Origin: JAWKNZ01 sp041391425
GTDB taxonomy: Bacteria; Bdellovibrionota_B; Oligoflexia; Oligoflexales; JAWKNZ01
Assembly: GCA_041391425.1 (NCBI GenBank)
Contig: JAWKNZ010000005.1
Coordinates: 310,001 to 374,000, forward strand
Reading direction: 5' to 3'
DNA: 64,000 nt
Of the stretch, positions 44,037-51,444 are shown one piece after another (the first letter of the stretch is position 1; every line of letters starts with the position of its first letter). A model generated the notes under the pieces. That model worked only from the letters and a program-made list of their open reading frames with translations, was not told the origin of the DNA and did not search any database. A program made the translations under genes and the position numbers.

Positions 44037-44667
44037 GCGACCCCCATCAGCAATTTAAATGCGTGCCGAGATTGTTGGGCTGCGAACTTGTGGCAACGTC
44101 CTTTATCAACCACTGAGGGCATGGACAGCAATTCGCTTGTTTCATCTAGTGCCTTGTTCATGCGCTTGGGTGGATCAAAGAGTCGCATGTGAAATTCGAA
44201 GGCCAGCAAGAACCACCGCTTCGATCCATCGGAATTGTGAGTCGTGGCCCAACGACACATATAGCCAGCTTCAAAAATTCCTGGTGCACGATCTCCAAGT
44301 GTTGAGGTGATGCAATTGGTAAATCGATTAGGAAGACGAACAAAGGTCGAAGGTCACGAACTGCTCGTCCGACTTCTGGTAAAACGTCGAAGCGTTTTTT
44401 ATCCAAGTCTCGCGCAGCTTCGCCCTTACCTTTGCACGCAGTTGGCAACTCTCCGTACATGATGTCGATTTGGGGCAGCAGGTCGCCGGTGAGCGTTGTG
44501 AGTTTGTCCCAGATGGGTGCGATCGGCAATTTGCCAACCGACATGCGTTGAAGAAGGAGATCGGTAGCCGATTGGTTTTCCTCACAATAGGCGATTGGGA
44601 CGACCCAGTCTGATAGGGCTGCAGTGAGCTCTCCTGATCTACTAAACATATCCAAGCCATTTAACAT
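44033..44667 (-). pseudogene. Cytosine-C5 DNA methyltransferase homologue, catalytic motifs lost and frameshifted
   Basis: From the ATG at 44667 the protein follows phage Dcm-type enzymes: MLNGLDMFS (motif I region), PIAYCEENQ, LPIAPIWDKLTTL, GDLLPQIDIMYG and RDLRPLFVFL. But the SAM motif FSGxGG reads FSRSGEL, the catalytic GGFPCQ reads GELPTAC (Pro75 kept, Cys76 replaced by Thr) and ENV reads IDL (114-116). At the T5 run 44273-44277 the frame breaks. A one-base slip joins IFEAGYMCRWATTHNSDG and RWFLLAFEFHM, which end at 44033 with an ATGA overlap to the RuvC-like gene. This supports the second frame as the original C-terminus. It cannot methylate as read. Confidence 0.75.
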
Positions 44668-44921
44668 CCTTCGCTCCCCTGAATGCCGAGGCGGGCACGT
44701 CCACGTTTCAGCAGGATCCAAGTTCTTGTAGTAGGTTGCCGTCCTAGTCGATACGCTACGAGTAATCCATTCATGCCTTCCACCAGATCGAGTAAGCCAC
44801 GCAGGATGCCCTCTAGACTTCGCGCATCCTTCCAATCTAGCGCCGGTGGCATGTGTTGGGGAGTGTCTTGCAATCGCTTGGCGAATTCCAAGATCTCCGA
44901 TCGTATTTGTTTTGGAATCAT
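44661..44921 (-). CDS. Small phage-type protein
   Basis: 86 residues, helical and basic at the C-terminus (TWILLKRGRARLGIQGS), no recognised family. Its stop overlaps the start of the methyltransferase-like gene by 7 bases (ATGTTAA), so the two are coupled. It starts immediately before the zinc-ribbon gene end. Confidence 0.55.
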   Translation of the reverse strand: MIPKQIRSEILEFAKRLQDTPQHMPPALDWKDARSLEGILRGLLDLVEGMNGLLVAYRLGRQPTTRTWILLKRGRARLGIQGSEGC

Positions 44922-45053
44922 CTAGCGCGTGACCTTAGTATTCTCGGTTTTCTTTTGAACGTGATTGCAATCGACACAAACAAATATGCCTTCACCTTTT
45001 TCAAAGCATCGATAGAGTGGTTGTTCGCTGCCACAATTCGCGCAGTTTCCCAA
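44922..45053 (-). CDS. 43-residue zinc-ribbon protein (TTG start)
   Basis: Starting from TTG, the peptide begins MGNCANCGSEQPLYRC and continues to GIFVCVDCNHVQKK: two CxxC pairs that form a zinc ribbon. AAGGAGG lies 6 bases before the TTG and inside the end of the upstream gene, whose TAG is 2 bases away. The longer frame to 45194 has no such site and a Cys/His-poor, unlikely N-terminus. Confidence 0.6.
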   Translation of the reverse strand: MGNCANCGSEQPLYRCFEKGEGIFVCVDCNHVQKKTENTKVTR

Positions 45054-45054
45054 A

Positions 45055-45255
45055 CTACACCTCCTTGAGACGATGTTGTTGGCACCACAAATCGTAGTGG
45101 CGGCGGTAACCACATTCACATGGACCATCACCGCTGCATGACGACACTCTGACAAATGCGTAGAGCGCAACGGTGGGTGGCAGGTGAAATGCAATCCACC
45201 AGGCGATCTTTCGAGGCAGCTCGCAAACGAACAACTTGATTCCGTACCAGTACAT
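45055..45255 (-). CDS. Small membrane protein
   Basis: 66 residues from the ATG with GGAAG upstream. One or two hydrophobic segments (RKIAWWIAFHLPPTVALYAF), then a Cys cluster (SSCSGDGPCECGYRRHYDLWC). No known family. It is followed by the zinc-ribbon gene with one base between stop and next start. Confidence 0.55.
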   Translation of the reverse strand: MYWYGIKLFVCELPRKIAWWIAFHLPPTVALYAFVRVSSCSGDGPCECGYRRHYDLWCQQHRLKEV

Positions 45256-45284
45256 TCTGATCACTTCCGTTTCTCCGTTTGCCG

Positions 45285-46160
45285 CTACAAACCGACAGTT
45301 TTCTGGGTGGGATCCCGGTCTAGAGCTTTTTCCAGGTAAACGCAAAAGTCTAAATGCTGCCGGAAAAAATGGACAAAACGCGAAGTTTCGCTACCGTTCT
45401 CGCACCAGATTTTTCGCTCAAATGCGATCTGAATCTTGTCTTCAAGACGTTCCATGTCTTTAAAAAGCCGTTGTGCAAATGTTTCAACCGGGACGCCGTC
45501 GATTTTTACTTGGGGAGGTGCATTCTTGATCTTGTCTTCGACGATGGCTTTGGTCTCGTGAATGTCCTTGCCTTTTACATCGTCGACAATTTCATCCTGA
45601 AGTTCTTTGTTTACTCGAACGAGTTGTTCTGCTTGTTTCTCGTTTATGTCGCCATCATCTAGTGCGGCTGCGACGCTATCAGACATCTTCTCGCCAATCC
45701 TCGCCTTGCGAGCCACGGTGCTTTCACCGATGCCAGTCTCTTCAGAAACTTTTTCGGCGAAAGTTCTATCCATCGGATTTTTCTTCCTTCCTCGGCCTCC
45801 ATCGTGTCGCGTCGTAACGTGACCGTTACGTTGGCAATACGTTTTATACCAAGCAATGGCTCGCGCTGATTCAGATGGTGTGTAGTCTTCGCGTTGTAAA
45901 TTTTCGATCACACCGAGAGCACGGAGGTGATCGTCATCTCGCACGTCCTGGTATTTGCAATCAACTAACTTGAGGCCAGCGAGCTGTGCGGCTCGAAGTC
46001 TCCTTTCGCCTGATATGAGGCGCTTGTCGTGGGTCACGACAATGGGCTGGAGTTGCCCATCATGTTTCAGGCTGTCGGCCAACTCGTTGACCTCGAAAAC
46101 CTCTCTAAAATTGTGGCCCGTCACTTTGATTTGATCGATCGGCAGTGTTGCGACTTCCAT
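45285..46160 (-). CDS. ParB/Spo0J-like partition or regulatory protein
   Basis: 291 residues with the ParB N-terminal domain: the box GERRLRAAQLAGL after LQPIVVTHDKRLIS, then ENLQREDYTPSESARA, and a helix-turn-helix (FAEKVSEETGIGESTVARKARI). The C-terminal third is not typical. GGAGGG precedes the ATG. No parA ATPase is seen nearby, so it may act as a DNA-binding or segregation factor alone. An ACGAA array lies about 340 bp upstream and is a candidate binding site. Confidence 0.85.
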   Translation of the reverse strand: MEVATLPIDQIKVTGHNFREVFEVNELADSLKHDGQLQPIVVTHDKRLISGERRLRAAQLAGLKLVDCKYQDVRDDDHLRALGVIENLQREDYTPSESARAIAWYKTYCQRNGHVTTRHDGGRGRKKNPMDRTFAEKVSEETGIGESTVARKARIGEKMSDSVAAALDDGDINEKQAEQLVRVNKELQDEIVDDVKGKDIHETKAIVEDKIKNAPPQVKIDGVPVETFAQRLFKDMERLEDKIQIAFERKIWCENGSETSRFVHFFRQHLDFCVYLEKALDRDPTQKTVGL

Positions 46161-46371
46161 GCTTCGTTCCCTCCTTTGGTTGAATGATGCGAATAATTTC
46201 TTGCTGAAAAGCTATGATTTCCTTTTTCACCGCCTCATCCGTCGCAGCAGAGGCCCAAGCACTGAGTCGGGTCGAGATGGTGGAAAGGATCATTGAAAAC
46301 TGAATTACGGCATTGTTTTTCTGCTCATTGAGATCGATCAATCGCAGCATGACGTTGGTATCTTGGCTCAT
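46105..46371 (-). CDS. Small helical protein preceding parB
   Basis: 88 residues, helical (NNAVIQFSMILSTISTRLSAW), with GGGA 7 bases before the ATG. The C-terminal end overlaps the parB-like start by 56 bases in another frame, so the last ~18 residues are doubtful. It is the first gene after the repeat array and is probably co-transcribed with parB. Confidence 0.5.
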   Translation of the reverse strand: MSQDTNVMLRLIDLNEQKNNAVIQFSMILSTISTRLSAWASAATDEAVKKEIIAFQQEIIRIIQPKEGTKHGSRNTADRSNQSDGPQF

Positions 46372-46500
46372 TCGAATTTCCCATTTGTTTTTCGAAGTTG
46401 TGGGTCAAAGTTTAGGGGATAATTTTTACAGAAGCTAGACGCCCGTCAACGATCAAAGTGCTTTTTTTAAAGGGTTTTCAATGGGTTTGAATTACGGACT

Positions 46501-46650
46501 ATACGAATTTTACGAATTCAATTCTTAATTCGTCTAGTTCGTTTAATTAGTCCAAATCGTAAAGTTCGTAGAAAAAGGGAATTCGTCAGTTCGTAGTTCG
46601 TAAAGGGTGTTCTGGATCCTACAGTTCGTAAAAATCGTAGTTCGTAGCGT
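46501..46650. repeat. ACGAA/TTCGT repeat array upstream of parB
   Basis: In 150 bp there are two ACGAA copies on the plus strand followed by eight TTCGT copies (the same motif on the minus strand), often as AGTTCGTA. The region lies just upstream of the small gene and parB. The same core makes up the array at 12,543-12,788. Candidate centromere or operator/iteron region of the element. Confidence 0.75.
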
Positions 46651-46718
46651 TGAACAAGAGCAGGTAGGTCGTAGAATAGATACTCTATATTGCACTATGC
46701 AAGACAGAGGGGATAGAG

Positions 46719-46758
46719 AGGTGCCCCTGAACGAGCGGCGTATATCTCTCAGGCACCT
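46719..46758 (-). terminator. Hairpin at the end of the CDF gene
   Basis: AGGTGCCCCTGA (46719-46730) pairs with TCAGGCACCT (46749-46758), with two bulged bases. It overlaps the stop codon of the leftward CDF gene. It has no clear U-tract, so it is a weak or factor-dependent terminator at best. Confidence 0.45.
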
Positions 46759-47357
46759 ACAGCCAGATTTGCGTCTTTAAAGATTTTTATTGCAGAACTT
46801 AGGAATAGGACTGTCAGTCCGAAGCCAACGGCTAGATCGGGCCAAGGAGATTTCGTTAAAAAGACAACGGCTGCTGCGACTAAAACGGATACATTTGCGA
46901 CAATATCGTTTCGGGAGCACACCCAAACAGATTTCATATTGATATCATCGTCTCGGTGCCGAGTTAGCAGAAAGAGGCAGAATAGGTTGGCTATAAGGGC
47001 AATGGAACCGACAGAGACCATGAAGGAAAAATCAGGGATCACAGGGTCTATGGCCTTATAGAAACTTCGTGCGGCAATTGCTAGGCCGAAGAAAAGCATA
47101 ATCGAAGCCTTGAGCTTTGCAACCGAAGCCTTCTCTTTGGGACCCATTCCGACGACTGCGAGGCTTGAGCCGTATGTTACAGCATCGCCAAGCATGTCCA
47201 ACGAATCACCAACAAGAGCGAGGGAATCCCCAATAACGCCAAAGGTCAATTCGACGAAGAACATGAGTGCATTGATGATGAGCACCATCCACAAGATTTT
47301 CCGATGCTTCTTTGCGGTTTGCTCTAGCTCCCCATCGCTGGGACAGCAACTTCCCAT
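46749..47357 (-). CDS. Cation diffusion facilitator-type metal exporter (short form)
   Basis: 202 residues from the ATG with GAGG 8 bases upstream. A Cys-bearing start (MGSCCPSDGE) is followed by six hydrophobic helices. The CDF metal-site pattern is seen in GDSLDMLGDA (Asp54 and Asp58) and in the fifth helix, CSRNDIVANVSV. The cytoplasmic C-terminal domain of full CDF proteins is absent, as in a short subgroup often found beside Czc genes. It would move Zn or a related ion from the cytoplasm to the periplasm, feeding the RND pump. Confidence 0.85.
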   Translation of the reverse strand: MGSCCPSDGELEQTAKKHRKILWMVLIINALMFFVELTFGVIGDSLALVGDSLDMLGDAVTYGSSLAVVGMGPKEKASVAKLKASIMLFFGLAIAARSFYKAIDPVIPDFSFMVSVGSIALIANLFCLFLLTRHRDDDINMKSVWVCSRNDIVANVSVLVAAAVVFLTKSPWPDLAVGFGLTVLFLSSAIKIFKDANLAVGA

Positions 47358-47475
47358 TTGTGACCACCTCAAGTTTGGCTTCGCTGAAGCCTACCACCAA
47401 ATCCTATTCCATCCCACCTGTATGGATTTCGTTGTAATCTTAGAGGAATAAACTAATCCACGCACTTGGAAAGAT

Positions 47476-47685
47476 TTAGCGAGCCACTTCTTGTTCGTCG
47501 ACATAGAAGTAGGCCTGTTCAAGCTCTCTAGATACCTCTTCAATCATTGAGCCGAGGCCATACAACGCCTCCTTTGAAAAAAGGGACTCATTGGTTTGGT
47601 GCTTTAACGTGGTGGCGAAAAACTCAAGGCGAGTGTAGGAAGTGAGAAGCACATCTCGGACATCGATCTTACTCTTTTTCGACAT
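47476..47685 (-). CDS. Small helical protein, paralogue of the next gene
   Basis: 69 residues; helix LTSYTRLEFFATTLKHQ, then a segment with KEALYGLGSMIEEVS. It resembles the upstream neighbour (TFYGMGGLIINLAGQVKE), so the two may have arisen by duplication. It overlaps that gene by 17 bases. Function unknown. Confidence 0.6.
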   Translation of the reverse strand: MSKKSKIDVRDVLLTSYTRLEFFATTLKHQTNESLFSKEALYGLGSMIEEVSRELEQAYFYVDEQEVAR

Positions 47686-48121
47686 CGACGCTTCCCTCCG
47701 GCTCTTGGTTTTCCTTTGGTGGTGGGGAAGATGATGGTCCTGTCTTGGTGGATGCTTCTCGCTTGAGCATTTTGTCGGTAGCAGTAGCTTCGCATCGTGC
47801 CTTTAGAAACTCGGTAAACTCGACCATCATTAGATGGAAGGGAGAGGGCTCTTTCTCCTCTGATTCTTCGTCGGTATTTCCCTCCTCGTCGTCATCAATG
47901 CTTGGAGGTTGTTCGGGACCATATAGCAGAGTCTCGCTGACCTCTTTGACCTGCCCCGCGAGATTTATGATCAGACCACCCATTCCATAAAAGGTGTCTT
48001 GGGAATGACAGGGATCGGTGTCCTGGTGCTGGATGAATTCACCCAATGCACTTAGATAGTCTGACAGCTTCGACAGGTCATAACCGGCCTTATCGGTCTC
48101 CTCAAGTGATAGTAATGGCAT
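47669..48121 (-). CDS. Small protein with acidic linker
   Basis: 150 residues: helical start (LSDYLSALGEFIQHQDTD), FYGMGG motif, an acidic low-complexity stretch (DDDEEGNTDEESEEKE), a second helical part and a Pro/Ser-rich end. Unknown family. It is the first gene leftwards from the XRE promoter region, so its expression is probably controlled by the paired palindromes. Confidence 0.6.
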   Translation of the reverse strand: MPLLSLEETDKAGYDLSKLSDYLSALGEFIQHQDTDPCHSQDTFYGMGGLIINLAGQVKEVSETLLYGPEQPPSIDDDEEGNTDEESEEKEPSPFHLMMVEFTEFLKARCEATATDKMLKREASTKTGPSSSPPPKENQEPEGSVDVEKE

Positions 48122-48150
48122 AGCAATTTCCTCCTACGTCCTGCCGGATG

Positions 48151-48188
48151 AGCGGATATATCCGTAGTATGCAACGGACATATCCGCT
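48151..48188. promoter_or_regulatory. Paired palindromic operators between divergent genes
   Basis: CGGATATATCCG (48153-48164) and CGGACATATCCG (48175-48186) lie between the leftward 48,121 gene and the rightward XRE gene. Their centres are 22 bp apart, two helical turns, so two dimers could bind on one face. The same core with longer arms occurs at 12182-12199. Confidence 0.75.
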
Positions 48189-48228
48189 GTTACCATGGAA
48201 AGCAAGCTCGAAAAATGGGTGGGGGAAA

Positions 48229-48507
48229 ATGCCTAGAAAGAGAATTCAACAGGTGGGGAATGCCAAAACACGCAAATTGGTCGAGAATCTCCAATTGAAC
48301 ACGCTTTACTATCGAGACAAGTGCAGTTGGAATCAGGAGGAGTTGTCTGATGCATCTGGCCTGGCAATAGGGACAGTTCGTGAGCTGGAGCAGGGTAAAG
48401 TTACAAACCCCAGGATTGAAACAGTTGTGGCACTGAGCGACGCTTTTGGGCTCGAAGATCCACTTGTACTCCTTCGAAAGCCCAAGGGTCGTGTCATCCC
48501 AAAATAG
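48229..48507 (+). CDS. XRE-family transcription regulator
   Basis: 92 residues, almost only a helix-turn-helix of the lambda-repressor type: CSWNQEELSDASGLAIGTVRELEQGKVTNPRIETVVALSDAFG. The ATG at 48229 follows GGGGG. An upstream ATG at 48195 opens a 13-residue peptide (MESKLEKWVGENA) that overlaps this start, possibly for coupled translation. It likely binds the CGGATATATCCG sites in front of it and beside the integrase module, as the element's repressor. Confidence 0.8.
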   Translation: MPRKRIQQVGNAKTRKLVENLQLNTLYYRDKCSWNQEELSDASGLAIGTVRELEQGKVTNPRIETVVALSDAFGLEDPLVLLRKPKGRVIPK

Positions 48508-48901
48508 CGCTTTGGGACGACATGCGTATTTTTGGAGCAGAAAGTCTAAAAGAAGACGACAGTTCCTGGCTGGATTGGAAATACAAATAGAAGTTATCTA
48601 GATCAAAAAAGCGAAAGATTTTAAGTTGCTTAATGTAGTAGGGGAATTAGATGGCAATACGAATGGGATGACAGATGGGTTCGACTTTAGTATGTTGGGG
48701 TCCGCCATTATTTCTGCAATAATAGCATGTTAGAGAGAATTTCCCAACAACATTTATATCTGGATGGTTGAACGGCTCTCCTTCTTTCGTGGTGGGTAAA
48801 TCCTAAAACCCTTCAATGACAGTCATTCAATATTACTCTGTGGCGTGGCTTAACTAAACTTTCAGACTCCGTTGAAACATTGGCTAGGTTAAGAGGTACT
48901 T
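48508..48901. other. Region without recognised gene, right edge of the element
   Basis: About 390 bp of AT-rich sequence with no convincing frame or hairpin. The element-host junction is probably in or near this stretch. Confidence 0.35.
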
Positions 48902-49201
48902 ATGGGTAAGACTAAGATTTTTTAGGGCCAACTCAATGTATCCTGATCTATTTCAAGGTTCAAAGATTATGATATTGCCATTGTTGAAAACGACAAAGGG
49001 ACACTCACCGGCATAGAAGTTGGAGAATACTTGACTGCACTATTGAAAAACATGCCTTTAGTTCTGATTTCCTGCGGTCTTAGCCCAACACGCCTTATCC
49101 AAGAAAGTTGGCCTGTGTCAATCAAAGGCTTTGTTCATAAAAATGAAGGCCCAGATGCGATTTTCGATTCAGCCTTGCGATTTCGCAGTTTGGCATCGTA
49201 A
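48902..49201 (+). pseudogene. Broken response-regulator receiver domain gene
   Basis: ATG with AGAGGT upstream begins MGKTKIF, as receiver proteins do, but stops (TAG 48923, TGA 48944) follow in frame. The frame then continues as YDIAIVENDKGTLTGIEVGE, YLTALLKNMPLVLISCGLSP and SIKGFVHKNEG, ending at 49201. This is the second half of a receiver domain; the usual Asp-bearing segment reads IVEN. About 25 residues of the first half appear deleted. It is a decayed gene. Confidence 0.6.
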
Positions 49202-49303
49202 GGAATCGAGCATGGACTAACCGAAGCTTAATTGAAACAAACCAGATTGGCAGAGCAATCGAGAAAAAATCTCAGGAACACTGTAACATACTCTCTTAAA
49301 TCT

Positions 49304-49726
49304 TCAGGAAATTTTCCTAACGATCGCGTCCAAGGAGAAGGAACCTGCTCCTAAAGCAAGGAAAGCTAAAAACCCGCTGAAGTATAATAAAGCCATTTCT
49401 TTTTTTGCGAAAGGGTCTGCACCATGGGCGATAAATGCCGCAACAAACATTGTAATCAGAAGAAACGAAGCACTTAATCTGGTCATTAAGCCAAGAGCAA
49501 CAAATAAAGCACAAAGGAACTCACTTAATCCAGCACACCATGCTAGAAAATCGGGAAAGGGCAATCCCATTTTAGAAAGAAAGCCAATAAATTGTTCCTG
49601 TGGTGGAATCTTTCCTAACCCATGGCCAAAAGCCATCATTAACCCTATTTGAACCCGTACAACAAAAAATAAGAAATTTGGCAGCATTCCCTCGATATTC
49701 TGGCCTGAAAATAATAGTTTCTTCAT
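49304..49726 (-). CDS. DoxX-family membrane protein
   Basis: 140 residues with four membrane helices and the DoxX pattern (VVRVQIGLMMAFGHGLGKI, FLAWCAGLSEFLCALFVALG, FVAAFIAHGADPFAKKE, ALLYFSGFLAFLALGAG). DoxX proteins are of unclear function, sometimes linked to oxidoreductase complexes. GAGG precedes the ATG. Stands alone between the receiver pseudogene and the MscS-like gene. Confidence 0.85.
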   Translation of the reverse strand: MKKLLFSGQNIEGMLPNFLFFVVRVQIGLMMAFGHGLGKIPPQEQFIGFLSKMGLPFPDFLAWCAGLSEFLCALFVALGLMTRLSASFLLITMFVAAFIAHGADPFAKKEMALLYFSGFLAFLALGAGSFSLDAIVRKIS

Positions 49727-50014
49727 GTTTTACCTCTTCGCTTTTCGGTCAAAACTCGTAGGCGACTCTTTATGTAGAGTATCAAGACTTGATACTTGAT
49801 GCAATCAATTGAGCATGCTAGTCAAAATCATTCATATTCGAGTTCGAAGAAATCCGGCTGATGCAAACCTTATCAACATCAAAGTAACAACTTAATATTA
49901 TAGGATAAATTATTATGCTTTCAAAAAATTCACTTCATTTATAAACTCAATCTAATCTTCAAAATATGATAATTTGGACCATTACCCTGACTAACTATAA
50001 TAAATGTAATTTTG

Positions 50015-50842
50015 ATGAAAGTGACTACCTTGGAATTTTTTAAACAATCTGGATTAATGAATAATATCATTGGATCTATAATTTTAATAGCTCTGCTATT
50101 TTCATTCAGAATACTTGCTCTACGGACTATTCAAAAATGGAAATTTCCAAGCAACGAAATTAGAAGAAAATGGATAGTTCAATCGAGAAATGCCACCATT
50201 GTTTTTCTGCTTTTTGGCTTACTATTTATCTGGGCATCTGAATTGAAAGAATTTGCAGTTTCGATCGTTGCTTTTGCTGTAGCCTTGGTGATTGCAACAA
50301 AAGAGATGATTCTTTGCATGTTGGGAGGCTTTCTAAAATACAGTGGCAACCTGTTCAGCATAGGAGACAGAGTAGAAATAGGTGAAGTAAGAGGCGATGT
50401 CATAAACCACAATTTTTTTGTAACCACCATATACGAGATTGGGCCTGGACAAAAAATGCATCAATTTACGGGGAGAATAGTTGTAGTTCCCAATAGTTTA
50501 TTTTTGTCAACGCCGGTAATTAATGAAACAGAAACCGGTCAATTTGGGCTTCATGTTTTTCGTGTGCCATTCTCCAGAAATACAAATTGGCAAATCGAAG
50601 CTTCAAAACTTCTGGAAATTGCAAAGCATGAATGTTCTGAATACCTCAAGCAAGCACGATCAGAATTTGAAAAGCTTAGTAAGCGAGAAGGTTTAGAAAT
50701 ACATAAAATTGAACCAAGGATTCAAATTCATTATTACGACGAAAAGAGAGTGGATGTTGTCCTTCGGATTCCAGTTCCCGCAAGAGCAAAAGGGCGAGTC
50801 GAACAATCTGTTCTGATGAAGTATTCGGGGTTACAACCATAA
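50015..50842 (+). CDS. MscS-like mechanosensitive channel
   Basis: 275 residues: about three membrane helices, with the pore-lining region VSIVAFAVALVIATKEMILCMLGGF, then the MscS beta domain (FSIGDRVEIGEVRGDVI, TGRIVVVPNSLFLSTPVIN) and a C-terminal alpha/beta part. It would release solutes upon osmotic downshock. The ATG at 50015 or the TTG just before it may be the start; there is no clear ribosome site. It is the shorter MscS class. Confidence 0.85.
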   Translation: MKVTTLEFFKQSGLMNNIIGSIILIALLFSFRILALRTIQKWKFPSNEIRRKWIVQSRNATIVFLLFGLLFIWASELKEFAVSIVAFAVALVIATKEMILCMLGGFLKYSGNLFSIGDRVEIGEVRGDVINHNFFVTTIYEIGPGQKMHQFTGRIVVVPNSLFLSTPVINETETGQFGLHVFRVPFSRNTNWQIEASKLLEIAKHECSEYLKQARSEFEKLSKREGLEIHKIEPRIQIHYYDEKRVDVVLRIPVPARAKGRVEQSVLMKYSGLQP

Positions 50843-51036
50843 TTACTGGGGTATAATTTTTTACAAAAAACATGAAACATGAATTTTTATTTAAGCTATA
50901 TTGTAGCTGAAATCTATTTTGCGATGGATAAGGAGCAACACAAAAATAATTTTAGCCATGTAAATAACATTTAGTGAGGACTAAATTTAGAGGAAGAAAG
51001 ACACATATTTTCAAACCCAAGAAATAAAACTACCCC

Positions 51037-51444
51037 CTATTTTTCTTCTAAAAAATTTAATGAGTTTAGAAACTCGATATACTTTGTACCAATAGGCTTA
51101 GTCTGAAATCCAACACCAAGTTCCTCGGCTTTTATTTTATCTCTATCATCATCAGAGTTTGTCATGAGAATAACAGGAATCTCTCCTTTTATTTTTTGTT
51201 TTTCAAGGGCCTCTAAGACATCAAAGCCATTTAACCCTGGCATTCTAATATCAAGTAAAACCAAAGAAGGGGGAGAATATATTCCATTGTTTACGTCATT
51301 CATGTACTTTAAAAATTTCTCTCCAGATTGAAAAAATTTGATAGGATTTTTTAAAGTGCTTTGTCCGTAAAAGATCTCAACAATTCTCAAGTAATCCTCA
51401 TTATCGTCGACAAAAACTATATCTTTTTTTCTGGTACAATTCAT
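51037..51444 (-). CDS. Single-domain response regulator
   Basis: 135 residues, only a receiver. Acidic pair in FVDDNEDYL, phosphoacceptor Asp65 in LVLLDIRMPG, Thr in ILMTNSDDD and Lys in FQTKPIG are all present. Its start overlaps the upstream kinase stop (ATGA), so it is probably the partner of that kinase. No output domain, so it acts by protein binding or phosphate shuttling. Confidence 0.9.
   Translation of the reverse strand: MNCTRKKDIVFVDDNEDYLRIVEIFYGQSTLKNPIKFFQSGEKFLKYMNDVNNGIYSPPSLVLLDIRMPGLNGFDVLEALEKQKIKGEIPVILMTNSDDDRDKIKAEELGVGFQTKPIGTKYIEFLNSLNFLEEK

Larger units (their letters stand above)
10058..48507. mobile_element. Integrative element at tRNA-Ser carrying phage genes and metal resistance (right end approximate)
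   Basis: The left end is set by the tRNA-Ser 3' end, next to a large serine recombinase. The right end is placed after the XRE regulator, because its palindromic operators match one near the integrase and because host-like AT-rich sequence with a broken receiver gene follows. Inside are terminase, portal, MuF and XkdF genes, ParB, DUF3987, two ACGAA arrays, a RuvC-like gene and many small overlapping phage-type genes. I searched by eye for a copy of the tRNA 3' end (GGTTCGAATCCCTCTCTC) at the right side and did not find one, so the right boundary is uncertain. Large serine recombinases need little identity between att sites. Confidence 0.6.

Noticed and set aside
44922..45194. Long form (90 residues) of the zinc-ribbon gene
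   Set aside because: No ribosome site for the longer start; the TTG at 45053 has AAGGAGG at ideal distance.
48507..49300. Copy of the tRNA-Ser 3' end as right attachment site
   Set aside because: Looked for GGTTCGAATCC and CTCTCTCCGCC by eye here and in other gaps; none found, so no att repeat is claimed.
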